Of a stretch of 64,000 nt of DNA, positions 35,864 through 45,178 are shown in pieces. Under the pieces are notes generated by a model. The model did not search any database, was not told the DNA's origin, and saw only the letters and a list, made by a program, of their open reading frames with translations. Source of the DNA: Dictyobacter formicarum (GTDB lineage Bacteria > Chloroflexota > Ktedonobacteria > Ktedonobacterales > Ktedonobacteraceae); the NCBI RefSeq assembly GCF_016587435.1, contig NZ_BNJJ01000017.1, positions 1 to 64,000 on the forward strand, given 5' to 3'. Each line of letters opens with the position of its first letter. The first letter of the stretch is position 1. The translations under genes and the position numbers were made by a program.

Positions 35864-37637
35864 TAGTATTATCCTGCTGTGCCTCGGCCCAGAGCAGGCG
35901 CATCTCGGCGCTGCTCGCCAGCAGCTCTTTAAGCGTGCCCTGCGCCTCTATCTCGCCCTCTTTGAGCACGATGATCTGGTCGGCGCGCTGCAGGACTGCC
36001 TTGCGGTGAGTCACTACCAGGTAGGTCTGATCGTGCCTGCTGAACAGACGTTCCCATAACTGCTTCTCCGTTTCGCCATCCAGGGCACTCGACAGGTCGT
36101 CCAGCACCATCAGCTCAGCTGGCCGTGCCAGCATGCGCGCTGCCGCTGTGCGCTGGGCCTGTCCGCCCGACAACTTCATACCTCTGCTCCCAATCTCGGT
36201 CTGTGCTCCCAGGGGAAAGATCGCCACGTCCTGTTCCAGTGCTGCCTGGTAGAGCACCTGTGATAAATCCACGTTGGTTTCATCTTGCCCGAGCAGGATG
36301 TTCTCCTGTAGCGTATCGCTGAAGAGGTGGGGCACCTGTGGTGTATAGGCTGCCCGTGGCGGCACAAAAAACGCGGCCGCATCCTGGATGGGCCTGCCAT
36401 TCCAGCATATTTCTCCTCCTTGTAGAGGTAGTTGGCCCAGCAACGTACGTACCAGCGTAGTTTTACCTGAGCCAACTCTGCCAACAATCGCCGTCACAGT
36501 GCCGCGCGGTAATCGAAGATCGACCCCATCAATCCCTTTTCCACTAGCACTATAATGATACTTTAACTGTGTAGCCGTTACCATCTCTAAAGTATCGCTC
36601 TTGGAGTCTGAACGTATATCTGTCACCGGCAAGGCCTGTTTTTTGAGCGAGACCGGGTGATGCTCAACCAGCAGCCGCTCCTGCGGCCCTCTGGCCTGCA
36701 TCAACGTGAGTAAGCGCGCAAACGCGATGCGCGTCTGAGCGTATTTGCCAAGGCTCTCGCCCAGACCTGTCAGCGCGCCCGTGATGTACTCCATGTAGAA
36801 GATGAACAGGGTGATATCGCCGATGCTCAGCCTGGCCGAGTGCGCGTTCAGCGCGGCCAGGAAGAGTACCAGGCCCGTTCCAATGCCCACGGTATTGCCC
36901 AGTACGGCATTGACGGTATCGTTCTGCAGGCGTTCGCGCAGCATGTGGACCAGCCGGTGCTGACTCAGGCGGCGAAAGTGTGCGACGACCAACTGCTCGG
37001 CACCCGCTACCTGGATGGCCTGGGCGGCGCCCAGGATCTCGCCGACTATGCCGGTAACCTGTCCCGTGGCCTGGCGGCTTGCCTCGCGATACTTGGAGAC
37101 GCTCTTCATCCACATGCGTCCCAGTACAATTACCAGTAGCAGGGGCACCAGGACCGCCAGGGTGATCAGGGCACTGATGCGCCATAGGATGACCAGGGCT
37201 ATCAGCGCGAAGAGCAGGTCACCGCTTTGATTGATGCCCGGCGCATAGGCGACGGTTTCGGTATCGTCGCGCAAGGTATTGAGCGCCTCGCCAGAGGTCA
37301 TGTTCAATGCCCTGGCTCCGGGTTGCTTGAAGAGATGGGCCAGCACATTGCGGCTGAGCAGGCCGCGCACCGGATAATGTACTTTGAGCGTGTTGTCAAA
37401 GCCGATGAACTGCATGCCCATCTGCAGCATGGTCAGCGCAAACAGGGCGAGCAGCATCAAGCCCAGCCGCAGATCGAAATGTGGACGCTGTGAGAGCGTA
37501 TTAAAGAGCTGCTGTAGCAAGAGTCCAAAGGCGATGGTGGCGCCGTTGGCCAGCAAAGATAGCAGTACGCTTCTGATCTCATAAAAGAGCCGGTAGCGTA
37601 TCAGACTACCCAGCAATGTATAGAGTTTTATCGTCAT
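35850..37637 (-). CDS. ABC exporter half-transporter, canonical subunit
   Basis: The 595-residue protein has an N-terminal six-helix exporter domain and a C-terminal ATPase. Walker A is [19 protein letters not shown], the signature is [15 protein letters not shown], Walker B is [12 protein letters not shown] (Asp in place of the usual catalytic Glu) and the switch is VVTHRKAV. Its ATG overlaps the TGA of the upstream half-transporter (ATGA), so the two subunits are made in a fixed ratio. Lacking the catalytic Glu after Walker B but keeping LSGGQ, it should pair with the other subunit to give one good and one weak ATP site. The substrate (drug, lipid or peptide) cannot be inferred. Confidence 0.9.
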   Translation of the reverse strand: MTIKLYTLLGSLIRYRLFYEIRSVLLSLLANGATIAFGLLLQQLFNTLSQRPHFDLRLGLMLLALFALTMLQMGMQFIGFDNTLKVHYPVRGLLSRNVLAHLFKQPGARALNMTSGEALNTLRDDTETVAYAPGINQSGDLLFALIALVILWRISALITLAVLVPLLLVIVLGRMWMKSVSKYREASRQATGQVTGIVGEILGAAQAIQVAGAEQLVVAHFRRLSQHRLVHMLRERLQNDTVNAVLGNTVGIGTGLVLFLAALNAHSARLSIGDITLFIFYMEYITGALTGLGESLGKYAQTRIAFARLLTLMQARGPQERLLVEHHPVSLKKQALPVTDIRSDSKSDTLEMVTATQLKYHYSASGKGIDGVDLRLPRGTVTAIVGRVGSGKTTLVRTLLGQLPLQGGEICWNGRPIQDAAAFFVPPRAAYTPQVPHLFSDTLQENILLGQDETNVDLSQVLYQAALEQDVAIFPLGAQTEIGSRGMKLSGGQAQRTAAARMLARPAELMVLDDLSSALDGETEKQLWERLFSRHDQTYLVVTHRKAVLQRADQIIVLKEGEIEAQGTLKELLASSAEMRLLWAEAQQDNTISQP

Positions 37638-39385
37638 ACAGGAATCCTTCCCGACTCGTGTTGTAGCAGGTGAGCAAAGTGAGAATTGGGATTGGCAGCC
37701 AGCTCAATCCGTGGGCCGGCTTCCAGGATACGTCCATTCTCAATGACCAGGATGTCGTCAGCGCGCTGGAGCGTGGCCAGTCGATGGGCGATGACGATCC
37801 CTGTGCGCCGCTGGAAGAGCGTATCGACCGCTTTCTCGATATACTGTTCAGTCACCGGGTCCAGGCGCGACGAGGCCTCATCCAGCATCACCAGGTCCGG
37901 TTGCGTGAGAAACACGCGCGCGAAGGCCAGCAATTGCGCCTCCCCCGCCGAGAGTCCATAGTTGCCCGCGCCGAGCATGGTATCTAGCTGCTCTGGCAGC
38001 GTCTGGTACCAGCTTTGCAGGCCCACATCAGCTAGTACCTCCAGGATACGCTGGTCGCTGATCGAGCGATCGAAGAAGGTCAGATTGTCGCGCACCGAAG
38101 CCTGGAAGAGCTGGATGTCCTGCGTAATCAGGCTCATGCGCCGGCGCAGATCCCGCATGCGCAGCTCTGTCAGCGACACATTATTGACGCAGACCCGGCC
38201 AGACTGTGGATCATACATGCGAAACAGCAAGCGAGAGAGCGTAGTCTTACCGCCGCCGCTGCGCCCGACGATCCCTAGCACGCGCCCGGCCTCCAGCTTG
38301 AACGACACCTGCTGCAGCACTGGCTCGTCGTTCGTATAGCCAAAAGAAACATCCTCAAAGGCGACCGCCAGTGCGCCCGGCGCCAGCGCGGTCGTGCCCG
38401 GTCCATCCTGGATGGCCGAGCTGGTTTTGAACAAGCCATCGATTCGTCGAATGCACGACTCGGATTGATAGAGGCTCTGGAGCTGCCATTGTATCTGGTC
38501 CAGAGGCTCCATCAGCAGCGCGCTATAGACAAAGATCAGGTAGACGGTACCGGGCGAGGCGATGCCGATGCTCCACAGATAAGCGGCCAGGACCAGTCCG
38601 ATTACCTTGCCCAGCGTGAAGAGGGCCTGTGAGATGATCCAGGGCGTTGCTCCCGACCAACCGGCATGGCAGGTCGTGCTATACCAGCGATAGAAGCGCT
38701 GGTAGAAGTGGCGCCAGATATAGTTGATGCCGCCGTTGCCGCGTACGTCCTCAGCGGCATCCAGCGACTCGCCGAGAAAGCCGAAGAACTCCGAACTGGC
38801 CTGCCGCGCGATCACCCAGCGATCCACGGTGGGCCTGCGCATCCAGGTCAGGGCCACAACAACCAGCAGGCAATAAAGTCCCATGCTGACACTCAAGATC
38901 CAATCGATGGTTGTCAATACGACCAGCATGCTAACCAGCAGCAAGATATGAAAGAGCATGTGCACCACAAACTTAGAGAAGAAGTTGGAGAGATCGTTGA
39001 CATCACCATCGATGCGCTCCAATAGCTCTCCCTGTGTATGGCTCTTGTGGAAACCCTGATCCAGCGTCAGCACATGCGCCAGTAGATCACCGCGCAGCGC
39101 GTTGGTGGCCGTCCAGGCCACTTTTTCGCATAGATAGGCCGAGGCCACAGACAGAGCCTGGTTAAGCAGCGAGATGGCCAGAAAGAGCAGGGCTGCCCAT
39201 ATCAGTCCCTGTGAGAGTCCCTGTTTGATAGTCGTGTCGATAAAGTAGCCTAAAATTTTAGGGTTGATCAGCTGTAGCGCGATGCTGGCCAGTAGCAGTA
39301 AGGACATCAATAGTGTGGTCAGCCATTGCGGTCGTAGATAGCGCGCCAGCAACTCAAAGTAGCGTCGAAAGGGTCGCAAACTCAC
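37634..39385 (-). CDS. ABC exporter half-transporter, degenerate-signature subunit
   Basis: A GTG at 39385 with AAAGGA upstream gives 583 residues; an ATG 42 bases earlier has no ribosome site. The protein has six membrane helices followed by an ATPase. Walker A is [16 protein letters not shown], Walker [14 protein letters not shown] retains the catalytic Glu, and the switch is VIAHRLATL. The signature reads [16 protein letters not shown] instead of LSGGQ. The partner encoded downstream has the opposite pattern (good signature, Asp for Glu). Together they form a classical asymmetric heterodimer like TM287/288 or BmrCD. Confidence 0.9.
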   Translation of the reverse strand: MSLRPFRRYFELLARYLRPQWLTTLLMSLLLLASIALQLINPKILGYFIDTTIKQGLSQGLIWAALLFLAISLLNQALSVASAYLCEKVAWTATNALRGDLLAHVLTLDQGFHKSHTQGELLERIDGDVNDLSNFFSKFVVHMLFHILLLVSMLVVLTTIDWILSVSMGLYCLLVVVALTWMRRPTVDRWVIARQASSEFFGFLGESLDAAEDVRGNGGINYIWRHFYQRFYRWYSTTCHAGWSGATPWIISQALFTLGKVIGLVLAAYLWSIGIASPGTVYLIFVYSALLMEPLDQIQWQLQSLYQSESCIRRIDGLFKTSSAIQDGPGTTALAPGALAVAFEDVSFGYTNDEPVLQQVSFKLEAGRVLGIVGRSGGGKTTLSRLLFRMYDPQSGRVCVNNVSLTELRMRDLRRRMSLITQDIQLFQASVRDNLTFFDRSISDQRILEVLADVGLQSWYQTLPEQLDTMLGAGNYGLSAGEAQLLAFARVFLTQPDLVMLDEASSRLDPVTEQYIEKAVDTLFQRRTGIVIAHRLATLQRADDILVIENGRILEAGPRIELAANPNSHFAHLLQHESGRIPV

Positions 39386-39597
39386 CGTGCATCCTTTCCC
39401 AATAGCAGGCCTGCAACAGAAACGCATCGAGTTTCTTATAGCCTGAAGAACGTCAGCCGTAAACCCTTTCCAGACAGTGTAGTGAGCGCAGGGAATAGTG
39501 GGGCAGAAGATGGCAAGAGGGATTCACTGGTTATTTGCCGCTATACATGTCCATTGGCAGCGGGTGTATGGTGAGTTCATTCGGGGGTGGGATGGGC

Positions 39598-39692
39598 CGG
39601 TGGAAAGGAGTTGAACCCTCGAAATGGCTTGGCGTGGACCATGGCGTGCCTGAGACATGCCTTCTGTACCTGCCAAATTTTCGGCTACCAAC
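39598..39692 (-). other. tRNA-like sequence with long variable region
   Basis: On the minus strand there is a perfect B-box/T-loop (GAGGGTTCAACTCC) and, 60 nt earlier, an A-box-like TAGCCGAA...TTTGGCAG. Between them GGCATG-TCTCAGG-CACGCC makes a 6-bp anticodon-like stem with one A-C mismatch and a 7-nt loop. It is followed by a long variable segment containing ATGG/CCAT. The loop would place TCA as anticodon, but position 33 is C rather than T. The acceptor arms (GTTGGTA, TTCCACC) pair at only five of seven positions. It is probably a decayed long-variable-arm tRNA; a real unusual tRNA is not excluded. Confidence 0.3.
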
Positions 39693-39943
39693 ATATGCTC
39701 TCGCAACCTGCATTTATTATGTCTAGCAGGCTAGCAAGAGATTGGGCCGGGAAAACCTGGCGCACTCTCATCATAGAAAGGGAGTGGTACAGAATTAGCG
39801 GCAGTCGGGCATACGTTTCTACTCCTAATAATAACTTTTATTAAAGAATCTTCCTGTATAGGATAAAAGAAGCTATGCGATTTGTCAAGCTTTTTGCGTA
39901 CAATGGGTGACATTCATTTTTTGCCCAAAGGGAAATGCGACCG

Positions 39944-40157
39944 TAGGTGCCGGGCTGGCCCCGGCTTGGAGCCCGCGCAGCGTGGCGACCCCGTATCCGG
40001 CCAGTTCGGCTCCCTCTCCGCCATGTCCTCGACCAGAGAGGGTCCCCCTGCGATTGCCTCGACCGAAGTGCCGGGAAACGGAGCACACGATAGCCAGCGA
40101 TGTCGTGGGGAAACGGGGTCGCCTGACGGCTCCAATCGGCCGCAAGGGCCGAATCTA
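39944..40157. repeat. REPIN-like element, diverged left end
   Basis: The right end is AATCGGCC-GCAAG-GGCCGAATCTA (stem 40137-40151). The left end keeps GTAGGT and the following GCGCAGCGTGGCGACC block, but its first stem-loop is changed to CCGGG-CTGGC-CCCGG. GGCGACCCCG (39984-39993) pairs with CGGGGTCGCC (40114-40123) to close the interior. Confidence 0.6.
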
Positions 40158-40168
40158 CTGCGGGTGCT

Positions 40169-40822
40169 TCAGGTGCGCTGAACCTGGAAGATCTTGCGGT
40201 CGGGGAGGCGCACCGCCGTCAATGTACCGGTGCGCCAGGCGCCGGTATCGATGCCGATTTTGTGCGCTTTGAGCAAGGGTTCGGGTAGCTCCCAATGGCC
40301 AAAGACGACCGGTTTGCCCCAATTGTAATCGCGCTCCATAAAGCCTTTGGGACCCCACAACTTATCAAATGGGGCCGTTGACCAGAAAGGCTTGCCCGGT
40401 ACCACACCGGCATGCACATAATAAGCATTGGCATCCTCGTAATCGATGCGCGTCGTCTGCAACCACTGCCCGATCTCTGCCGGAACCTGTCCACCGCAGT
40501 CCTTCCAGACCTTGAGTGCTCCCTCTATCAGCGGCTGCTCCTGAAAAGCTGTGCCATCCCATACTTCCAGCCAGGCATCTTCATGATTGCCACGCAAAAA
40601 GATACAATGCTCATGCTGCTGCTGCAACTCCTGCAACGTTCGAATCACCGCAGCGGAGTCCTCGCCACGATCCACATAATCGCCTAAAAAAATCAATTTA
40701 TCCTCTGGTCGATAGGGGAGCGAGGCCAGCAACTGTTTTAGCAGCGTAACCTCGCCATGAATATCGCCGATCGCGTAGCTATCATACGTGCTCGCTTGAT
40801 CCTGGTCTTCGATATTTGGCAT
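40169..40822 (-). CDS. PPP-type metallophosphoesterase
   Basis: The 217-residue protein has the full metal-binding set of the serine/threonine phosphatase and diadenosine tetraphosphatase group. These are YAIGDIHGEVTLL (residues 16-28), LIFLGDYVDRGEDS, IFLRGNHEDAW, the later VFGHWELP and GIDTGAW. It lacks eukaryotic regulatory extensions. It is close in size to PrpA/ApaH-like bacterial enzymes that act on phosphoproteins or dinucleotide polyphosphates. The ATG has AGGAAG upstream. The gene is followed by a repeat element and appears monocistronic. Confidence 0.9.
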   Translation of the reverse strand: MPNIEDQDQASTYDSYAIGDIHGEVTLLKQLLASLPYRPEDKLIFLGDYVDRGEDSAAVIRTLQELQQQHEHCIFLRGNHEDAWLEVWDGTAFQEQPLIEGALKVWKDCGGQVPAEIGQWLQTTRIDYEDANAYYVHAGVVPGKPFWSTAPFDKLWGPKGFMERDYNWGKPVVFGHWELPEPLLKAHKIGIDTGAWRTGTLTAVRLPDRKIFQVQRT

Positions 40823-41230
40823 GCTATTCTATGCTTCCTATAGTCTAATAGTCTAAAATTATCCCTGGCGCTTTTAATCGAACGCTCGTATCTACAATAA
40901 TACGTTAATTGTTGGCATGAAGCCAGCACCGATCTAGCGAACGTGCAGGCAACGAGTGAAAATCATCTAGCAGCATAAGCCATTCTATTATAAGATGGTC
41001 AATTCGATATGTAAATATATATCTTACGTATCTCTTACCCATGGTGTCAGATGGTTGTAAATACGCAGGTGATACTTAATAATGAGACCATGCCGGACTG
41101 TAATTTGAGTATATTCAGCAAATAAGCATCTCATTTGTTTTGACTTTATATCCATGCTACTATAGAAGTAAGCCAATCGTAATTACATATGTTGAGATAG
41201 GTTGATGCAGGAAATTGAAAGGATCGCGCC
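40823..41230. other. AT-rich divergent promoter region
   Basis: No gene. A possible promoter for the plus-strand gene is TTTTGA-17-TATAGA (41138-41166). It is not strong. Nothing else was seen in 408 bp. Confidence 0.35.
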
Positions 41231-41686
41231 TTGAATCATGCTGCTGAAGTATTTATTACGGTCGTGCCGACACTTATCTGGATCTGGGCCCTATGGCATT
41301 GTTTTCGCAACCGGGCTCTCGGTGGGGGAGCAAAGCTCCTCTGGTTTCTCTTTATCTTGTTTACTCATCTGTTCGGTGCTATCATCTACTTGATCTTTGC
41401 GCCCAAAAGGCGGGCCGCGCGCATATACCAGCGCCAGCAGCCGCCACAGCAATATTATTATCCCTCTAATCAGCAGCAGTATTACCGACCATCGCGCGGT
41501 CAGGAGCCCTACTATAGTTCGAACGAACAAGCATCCGCTCAGCCAGAGGAGTACCAGCCATATCAGCAAGGCTATGCGAGGCGGGCTGATCCCCCAACCG
41601 AACAGGCGCCCATTCAGCCATCTGGATATAATCCCTATGAATATCCCCAGGCCACCTATCCCGAGCAAACGCAGCAGCAGCAATAG
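41231..41686 (+). CDS. two-helix membrane protein with Gln/Tyr/Pro-rich tail
   Basis: The TTG at 41231 is 8 bases after AAAGGA and no other in-frame start fits, so TTG initiation is likely. The 151-residue protein has helices VFITVVPTLIWIWALWHCF and LLWFLFILFTHLFGAIIYLIF followed by APKRRAAR. This is the PLDc_N-type module that anchors cardiolipin synthases and also occurs alone in small proteins. The last 80 residues are low-complexity, rich in Gln, Tyr, Pro and Ser, resembling a prion-like or adhesive tail facing the cytoplasm or wall. Function is unknown. Confidence 0.7.
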   Translation: MNHAAEVFITVVPTLIWIWALWHCFRNRALGGGAKLLWFLFILFTHLFGAIIYLIFAPKRRAARIYQRQQPPQQYYYPSNQQQYYRPSRGQEPYYSSNEQASAQPEEYQPYQQGYARRADPPTEQAPIQPSGYNPYEYPQATYPEQTQQQQ

Positions 41687-41816
41687 AGGGTTTTTATGGT
41701 GGTCCAATTCATAAGCTGGTGACAGCGAAAAATGGCCCATTCATTATTGTCTTTATTTTTTGCGCGCAACCAGGCGGGTAAAGCCTAAGGTGCGCCCTGC
41801 ATCAGCCAATAGCATC

Positions 41817-41945
41817 CATAGGTTCGGGCCTTGCGCCCGATTTAAACCTCGACGCCCGAAAACGCCACTCCCGTAGGTTCGGCCCTTGCGGCCGATTACC
41901 TCTCGTCGCACGATAACGTTCCTTTGAAAGCGATACCGCATGGAT
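41817..41945. repeat. two direct CTTGC hairpins plus conserved block
   Basis: CGGGC-CTTGC-GCCCG (41825-41839) and CGGCC-CTTGC-GGCCG (41880-41894) lie in the same direction, each after TAGGTT and before GATT. The block at 41895-41945 is the inverted equivalent of 12890-12940, sharing ATAACGTTCCTTTGAA and CGATACCG. The rest of 41687-42119 shows nothing else. Confidence 0.7.
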
Positions 41946-42119
41946 GGGAAGATCCGCATTTGGGTAATTTATGTTTATCTATTGTGGGTGAGAGATAATG
42001 GACTTGTTGAGATGGGGGAAATTGGTTCTTGTGTTGGGACCACCAGCATCCTATAGTTGTAACCATTGAGTTTGGCTGCTGTTTTCATACATTCAAAAAT
42101 GTGGAAGGCTGGTCTATCT

Positions 42120-42923
42120 ATGGATACAGGGATACAAAGAGAGCGGGCGCTGCGTTTTCGGGCTTTGCATCATCAGGCGCCGATGCTGGTTTTGCCCAAT
42201 GTGTGGGATGCCGCGAGTGCCCAGGTGATTGAGCAGGTTGGATTTCAGGCGATCGCGACTACCAGTTCGGGGGTGGCGGCCGCGCTGGGCTATGAGGATG
42301 GCCAGCACATTACGCGCGAGATGCTGGTTGAGGTGCTGGCCCGTATTACGCGTGTCGTGAATTGTCCCGTTACGGCGGATATCGAGGCGGGCTTTGGGAA
42401 TTCGATCGCAGAGGTGCTGCAGACGGTCAGGGCCGTCATTGCTACGGGCGTGGTGGGCATCAATATCGAGGATTCACGTAAGCAGCCGGGTAGCGGGCTG
42501 GTGGATATTTCGTATCAGGTTGAGCTGCTGGCGGCCCTGCGTGAGCTGGCGGCCGAGCTGGATATTCCATTTGTGATTAATGCGCGCGTGGATGTTTTCT
42601 TGTTGAAGATCGGCGAGCCTGAGAGCCGTTTTGAGCAGGCCGTGCAGCGGGCCAACGCCTATCTGCAGGCGGGGGCCGATTGCGTCTATCCAATCGCGCA
42701 CCTTGAGCACGATACCATTGCCAGGCTGGTCGAGGCCATCCATGGGCCGATCAACATTATGGCTGGTTGCTCGGGGACCACGCTGGCCGAGTTTGAGCGG
42801 CTGGGTGTGGCCCGCGTTAGCCTGGCTGGCTCCTTGATGCGTTCGATGCTGGCCCATGTGCGCGCGGTCGCCGTGGACATACTTGAGCATGGATCGTTTG
42901 AGAAACTGAACGCCGGGCTATAG
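42120..42923 (+). CDS. PEP mutase/isocitrate lyase superfamily enzyme
   Basis: The ATG at 42120 has GGAAGG about 11 bases upstream and gives 267 residues; an ATG at 42099 is an alternative. The barrel shows PMLVLPNVWDAASAQVIEQV, TSSGVAAALGYEDG, CPVTADIEAGFGNS (metal-binding Asp/Glu), VVGINIEDS, FVINARVDVF and GADCVYPI. The KKCGH loop of isocitrate lyase is absent, so this belongs to the phosphonomutase/oxaloacetate hydrolase-like branch that cleaves or rearranges small 2-oxo acids. It converges on the MocR gene, overlapping its end by 6 bp. Confidence 0.88.
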   Translation: MDTGIQRERALRFRALHHQAPMLVLPNVWDAASAQVIEQVGFQAIATTSSGVAAALGYEDGQHITREMLVEVLARITRVVNCPVTADIEAGFGNSIAEVLQTVRAVIATGVVGINIEDSRKQPGSGLVDISYQVELLAALRELAAELDIPFVINARVDVFLLKIGEPESRFEQAVQRANAYLQAGADCVYPIAHLEHDTIARLVEAIHGPINIMAGCSGTTLAEFERLGVARVSLAGSLMRSMLAHVRAVAVDILEHGSFEKLNAGL

Positions 42924-44429
42924 CTCTCTAAATGCCTGCGCCAGGATTTTGACGCCCGCCTGCAATTCTGCTGGCGTGGCGCTGGAGAAGCCCAGCATCA
43001 AGCCCTGGCGCGTGATGGCATCCTCTGGGCCTTGAATGATGGGAGTCGTGAGCAGCCCATGCCTGGCTGCCTGCTGCGCGACGCGTCGGGCATCCAGACC
43101 CGTGGGGAGCCAGGCCATCAGGTGCATTCCTGCCTGCGGCACTGCTACATCCAACCTGTCTCCTAGCTCCTGGTGGAGTGCCGCCACCAGCGCATTTCTA
43201 CGCTCTAGATACTGTAGCCGCATCTTGCGCAAGTGGCGCGCAAAGTGGCCCTCGACAATAAAGTCGGTCAGGGCCATCTGTTCCAGCAACGGCAAATGCA
43301 CATCGATCAGGAGGCGCGCCGCGATCAGGCCCTTCAGGAGCGCGGGTGGAACAATCAAGTAGCCCAGTCGCAGGGAAGGGGTGAGCACCTTGCTAAAGGT
43401 GCCGACATAGATGACGCGCCCACTGCTATCAAGTCCGTGCAAGGCCTCCAGAGGGCGCCCGCTGAAGCGGAATTCGCTATCATAGTCGTCCTCTATAATC
43501 CATGACTGCACATCTCGACACCATTCGAGCAATGCCAGCCGCCGATGCAGGCTCATGGTAACGCCGGTTGGAAACTGGTGCGAAGGCGTAACTACCGCCA
43601 GCCGTGCCTGCTGGCAGAGCTGTCGTCCTGCCTCGACATCGATCCCCTCTTGATTTACTGGCACCGGAACCAATCTGGCTCCGGCCGCCAGCAGTGCACC
43701 ACGTGCTCTTTGATAGCCAGGATTTTCGACCCAGACCAGATCGCCCGGGTCCAGTAGCACGCGTGCCAGCAGGTCGAGTGCGCCCTGCGCGCCAGCCGTG
43801 AGTATGATCTGTTCTGGCGAGCAGTGGACGCCGCGTGTAATACCGACATGAGCGGCGATGGCTTCGCGCAGGGGAGCGTAGCCCTGGGCATTCTGGTACG
43901 TCGAGACGGCGCGCAGCGACTGGCGTGCGTGCCTGGAAATCAGCCGGGCCCAGGTCTCATATGGAAAGGACGTAACATCTGGCTGGCCGATTCTGAAGGC
44001 GACATTGTGAACACTGGCTCCGGTCGTATTCTCATCGCCCGGCCCCGATATGCTGGCGAGCAGCTGGCCACGCTGCCCCAGCAGCGCATCCTTCGGAGCT
44101 GCCTGCTGGCCTGAAGCGGTTTTTCGGCTGCTTTTGCGCACCTGCAGTATCTGTTCGGGTTGCAGGTGGGCCACGCGTGTGCCATCACCTACCTTGCTCT
44201 CGATATACCCTTCCAGCAATAACTGCTCATAGGCCAGCGCGGTCGTGTTGCGCGATACTCCTAGCTCACTAGCCAGAGTGCGCGTCGAAGGGAGGCGCGC
44301 ACCGGCTTCCAATTGCCCCGAAAGAATCTCTGCGCGCAGACGTTCATACAACTGTTTATATAAAGGCGCCGTCGCATACTGATCCAGCATAATCTCAGGT
44401 TTCTTGCTCTGCATTACCCGCTTGGACAT
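42918..44429 (-). CDS. MocR/PdxR-type GntR-aminotransferase regulator
   Basis: The 503-residue protein has an N-terminal GntR winged helix (PLYKQLYERLRAEILSGQL, LPSTRTLASELGVSRNT) and a class I aminotransferase-like domain. The pyridoxal phosphate lysine is in YVGTFSKVLTPSLRLGY near residue 347, and the cofactor-binding IIEDDYDSEF is intact. MocR proteins use pyridoxal phosphate as a sensor; PdxR members activate vitamin B6 synthesis, others control amino-acid metabolism. It is divergent from the AhpD-like gene at 44607, with a 177-bp gap that should hold its operator. That gene is a candidate target. Confidence 0.92.
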   Translation of the reverse strand: MSKRVMQSKKPEIMLDQYATAPLYKQLYERLRAEILSGQLEAGARLPSTRTLASELGVSRNTTALAYEQLLLEGYIESKVGDGTRVAHLQPEQILQVRKSSRKTASGQQAAPKDALLGQRGQLLASISGPGDENTTGASVHNVAFRIGQPDVTSFPYETWARLISRHARQSLRAVSTYQNAQGYAPLREAIAAHVGITRGVHCSPEQIILTAGAQGALDLLARVLLDPGDLVWVENPGYQRARGALLAAGARLVPVPVNQEGIDVEAGRQLCQQARLAVVTPSHQFPTGVTMSLHRRLALLEWCRDVQSWIIEDDYDSEFRFSGRPLEALHGLDSSGRVIYVGTFSKVLTPSLRLGYLIVPPALLKGLIAARLLIDVHLPLLEQMALTDFIVEGHFARHLRKMRLQYLERRNALVAALHQELGDRLDVAVPQAGMHLMAWLPTGLDARRVAQQAARHGLLTTPIIQGPEDAITRQGLMLGFSSATPAELQAGVKILAQAFREL

Positions 44430-44606
44430 AGCTCTATTTTCCTTAGCTACTACAGACTCGACACATTAATGGCACCTTCATTATATACAGAAATGGCTCT
44501 TTTAACAACGCCATTAACATGTTATTATCTGGTCATCGAAAGCACCTGGAAATACCGCTCGGACGCGGCTGGAGTATTGATAGTATCTACTGAAGTAGCT
44601 CTATTT

Positions 44607-45065
44607 ATGACCTCACGTATGAATTATGGAAAAGCTGCCCCCGGAGCTATGCGCGCCATGAATGGCCTGGAAAAATATATCGCTGACTGTGGTCTTGAAT
44701 CTTCGCTGAAGGAGTTGGTGAGATTGCGGGCCTCGCAAATCAATGGCTGCGCCTACTGCGTGGATATGCACAGCCTGGATGCGCGGGCTGGTGGCGAAAG
44801 CGAGCAGCGCCTGTATGCTTTGCCTGTCTGGCATGAGACGCCGTTCTTTAGCGAGCGCGAGCGGGCCGCACTGCTCTGGACCGAAAAGCTAACCCTGATC
44901 TCGATTGACCATGTGCCCGATGAGGTTTATGAGCAGGTGCGTGCGCAGTTCAGCGAAACCGAGCTGGCCAACCTGACCCTGCTCGTTGCCACCATCAACG
45001 CCTGGAACCGCTTCGCCATCAGTTTCCGCAGTGAACCCGGCCATTACCAGCCTTCCGAAGGTTAA
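44607..45065 (+). CDS. AhpD-like carboxymuconolactone decarboxylase family protein
   Basis: The chosen ATG at 44607 begins MTSRMNYGKAAPGAMRAM, the usual opening of this family, and gives 152 residues. The frame is open to 44469, but those codons look like promoter sequence. LVRLRASQINGCAYCVDMHSLDA contains the redox pair Cys48-x-x-Cys51 and the downstream His, as in AhpD. FFSERERAALLWTEKLT and LTLLVATINAWNRF complete the fold. It probably detoxifies peroxide or reactive electrophiles. It is divergent from the MocR regulator. Confidence 0.88.
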   Translation: MTSRMNYGKAAPGAMRAMNGLEKYIADCGLESSLKELVRLRASQINGCAYCVDMHSLDARAGGESEQRLYALPVWHETPFFSERERAALLWTEKLTLISIDHVPDEVYEQVRAQFSETELANLTLLVATINAWNRFAISFRSEPGHYQPSEG

Positions 45066-45070
45066 CACCT

Positions 45071-45178
45071 CGTAGGTGCACCCCTTGCGGGCGCTTGCTT
45101 GCTTCACGCGCGAAAACGCTCCCGTCTTTTTCGTGCATGGAGGGTAAAAGCGATCACAAGGGGCGCACCTACGGTTTT
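45071..45178. repeat. pair of inverted CTTGC hairpins, decayed
   Basis: The left copy GTAGGT-GCACCC-CTTGC-GGGCGC (stem 45078-45094) has one A-C mismatch. The right end, CACAAGGGGCGCACCTACGG, is an inverted copy with a changed loop. Together they fill the gap between convergent genes. Confidence 0.6.

Larger units (their letters stand above)
39386..40168. other. non-coding region upstream of the ABC genes
   Basis: Apart from the tRNA-like sequence (39598-39692) and the repeat element (39944-40157), nothing was recognised. The short frames here have no ribosome sites and read through the hairpins. Confidence 0.5.

Noticed and set aside
36664..37185. 173-codon ORF inside the ABC transporter gene
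   Set aside because: Shadow frame on the same strand, dominated by Gly, Pro and Arg; the ABC gene is intact.
39885..40272. Several 70-120 codon ORFs around 40 kb
   Set aside because: They are produced by the GC-rich repeat element and the start of the phosphoesterase gene; there is no coding signature or ribosome site.
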